From Pluralibacter sp. UBA7423 (GTDB lineage: Bacteria > Pseudomonadota > Gammaproteobacteria > Enterobacterales > Enterobacteriaceae): a stretch of DNA of 64,000 nt. Below the pieces are notes generated by a model that saw only the letters and a list, made by a program, of their open reading frames with translations, made no database searches and was not told the DNA's origin. Shown here piece after piece: positions 62,846 through 64,000 of this stretch. The stretch is taken from positions 227,300 to 291,299 of the forward strand of contig DKMD01000025.1 of the NCBI GenBank assembly GCA_002470465.1. The letters run 5' to 3'. Position 1 is the stretch's first letter. Each line of letters starts with the position of its first letter. Made by a program: the position numbers and the translations under genes.

Positions 62846-63850
62846 ATGAAACGCGCGTCCTTACTCACTCTTATGCTTTTAGGTGCTCTCGGCGCATCTC
62901 AGGCCGCCAGAGCGGTCGAATATACCTTACCGGCAAACGGTAGCCGTCTGGTGGGGCAGAATCAGACCTATACGGTGCAGGCGGGGGATAACAGCCTGCA
63001 AACTATCGCCCGGCGTTTTGACACGGCGGCGATGATCCTGCTTGAAGCCAATAATACCGTTGCACCTGTACCACAGCCGGGAACGCAAATGCTGATTCCG
63101 CTTCAGCTCCTGCTGCCGGACGTGCCGCGGGAAGGGATTGTGGTGAACCTGGCTGAGCTGCGGCTTTACTATTTCCCACCGGATGGCAATACGGTGCAGG
63201 TCTATCCGTTAGGCATCGGGCAACTGGGTCTTGAAACGCCTGAGATGACGACCCGTGTGGGCCAGAAAATCCCGAATCCGACCTGGACGCCAACCGCGGG
63301 GATTCGTCAACGCTCGCTGGAAAAAGGCATTACGCTGCCGCCCGTGGTCCCGGCCGGGCCGAATAACCCGCTTGGCCGCTTTGCGCTGCGTTTAGCCTAC
63401 GGCAACGGTGAGTATCTTATTCACGGCACTAACGCGCAGAACAGCGTCGGCCTGCGGGTAAGCTCTGGCTGTATGCGGATGTTTACCGATGATATCAAAG
63501 CGCTGTTTGCGCAGGTACGTGTCGGTACGCCAGTCAGGGTTATCAATCAGCCGGTGAAATACTCAATCGAACCGAACGGCATGCGCTACATGGAAGTGCA
63601 TCGTCCGATGACCCAAAGTGAAACGCAGAATCCGCAGACCATTGCTTACGTCCTGCCGGAAGGCTATGCGCAGTTTGCTAATGATAAAGGCACGGATAAG
63701 GCTGTAGCGGAAAAAGCGATGCATCGGCGTATGGGGGTTCCGGTAGCCGTTTCTGCCGGAGCGACGCCTGACGTCAGCGGTGCGAATCCGGTGCAGTCCG
63801 TATTGAACGGAACGCCTTCATCGGCGACGGAAACTCAGGTAACGCAGTAG
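62846..63850 (+). CDS. ldtE: L,D-transpeptidase LdtE (YnhG)
   Basis: LdtE is a periplasmic L,D-transpeptidase that forms 3-3 cross-links in peptidoglycan. The 334-aa precursor has a signal peptide ([23 protein letters not shown]), a LysM domain (about residues 41-86, [17 protein letters not shown]) and a YkuD catalytic domain with His193 and Cys209 in HGTN...SSGCMR. A Thr/Ser-rich tail ends the protein. Downstream is lpp, whose product is joined to peptidoglycan by sister enzymes of this family. Confidence 0.94.
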   Translation: MKRASLLTLMLLGALGASQAARAVEYTLPANGSRLVGQNQTYTVQAGDNSLQTIARRFDTAAMILLEANNTVAPVPQPGTQMLIPLQLLLPDVPREGIVVNLAELRLYYFPPDGNTVQVYPLGIGQLGLETPEMTTRVGQKIPNPTWTPTAGIRQRSLEKGITLPPVVPAGPNNPLGRFALRLAYGNGEYLIHGTNAQNSVGLRVSSGCMRMFTDDIKALFAQVRVGTPVRVINQPVKYSIEPNGMRYMEVHRPMTQSETQNPQTIAYVLPEGYAQFANDKGTDKAVAEKAMHRRMGVPVAVSAGATPDVSGANPVQSVLNGTPSSATETQVTQ

Positions 63851-63878
63851 AGAATAAACAGAGAAGGGAATAACAGGC

Positions 63879-63909
63879 AAAAAAATGGCGCACAATGTGC
63901 GCCATTTTT
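63879..63909. terminator. lpp terminator
   Basis: AATGGCGCACA-ATGTGCGCCATT with A-rich and T-rich flanks. Read leftwards it follows the lpp stop codon by 21 bp; read rightwards it follows ldtE. Confidence 0.82.
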
Positions 63910-63930
63910 ACAACACAGCTACAAATACTA

Positions 63931-64000
63931 TTACTTACGGTATTTGGTAGCAGCGTTGTCCAGGCGCTGGTTAGCGCGTGCTGCGTCGTCTTTAGCAGCC
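63931..64000 (-). CDS. lpp: Major outer-membrane lipoprotein Lpp (3' end only)
   Basis: The last 22 codons of lpp on the minus strand, ending AARANQRLDNAATKYRK. The terminal Lys is the residue that L,D-transpeptidases attach to meso-diaminopimelate in peptidoglycan. The rest of this short alpha-helical lipoprotein lies beyond the right edge. In E. coli ldtE and lpp are neighbours in the same relative orientation. Confidence 0.93.
   Translation of the reverse strand, partial: AAKDDAARANQRLDNAATKYRK

Overview
The window is a stretch of enterobacterial chromosome. Almost every gene matches Escherichia coli K-12 in protein sequence and local order, but the hmu heme locus, several gene losses and one large rearrangement point to a relative in the Enterobacter/Lelliottia/Leclercia range rather than E. 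coli. The genus is inferred from recalled synteny and was not tested by a search. No complete prophage, insertion sequence or CRISPR array is visible.

Layout. (1) 1-20570 follows the E. coli 28-min order: tyrT tRNA, purU, ychJ, rssA-rssB, galU, hns, tdk, adhE, ychE, oppABCDF, yciU, clsA, yciY, yciI, tonB; kch is missing. (2) Between tonB and yniA (20571-20615) the synteny jumps to what is the 39-min region in E. coli, read in the opposite direction: yniA, ydiZ, pfkB, ydiY. (3) 23999-26530 is accessory: a DedA-family gene, a stand-alone PxpA/LamB-YcsF gene, and an isolated lambda-type cI/cro pair with three evenly spaced operators. (4) 26756-33982 is the thrS-infC-rpmI-rplT-pheM-pheS-pheT-ihfA translation cluster, with an anticodon-like thrS operator, an AUU start in infC and the pheM attenuator. 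(5) 34084-39429: btuCED, nlpC, ydiV, selO. (6) 39432-45318: the heme uptake locus hemP-hmuRSTUV under a Fur box. (7) 45548-50290: aroH, ppsR, ppsA. (8) 50441-56890: the sRNA gene rprA, ydiK, ydiJ, menI and an extra LpxL/LpxP-type acyltransferase. (9) 57224-63850: sufABCDSE and ldtE, with the 3' end of lpp at the right edge.

How the genes work together. Iron is a repeated theme: tonB supplies energy to HmuR, Fur boxes precede hemP and suf, and HmuS can release heme iron while SufABCDSE builds Fe-S clusters. RpoS control is another: RssB delivers RpoS to ClpXP, RprA promotes rpoS translation, and H-NS silences many RpoS-dependent genes. Central carbon metabolism is represented by AdhE, PfkB, PpsA with its regulator PpsR, AroH and GalU. 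The cell envelope is represented by OppABCDF, ClsA, NlpC, LdtE, Lpp and the lipid A acyltransferase.

The most unusual item is the orphan cI/cro switch at 25502-26528. Its operator geometry matches lambda OR, and its repressor keeps the Ser/Lys protease residues but has Val-Thr where lambda CI has the cleaved Ala-Gly bond.
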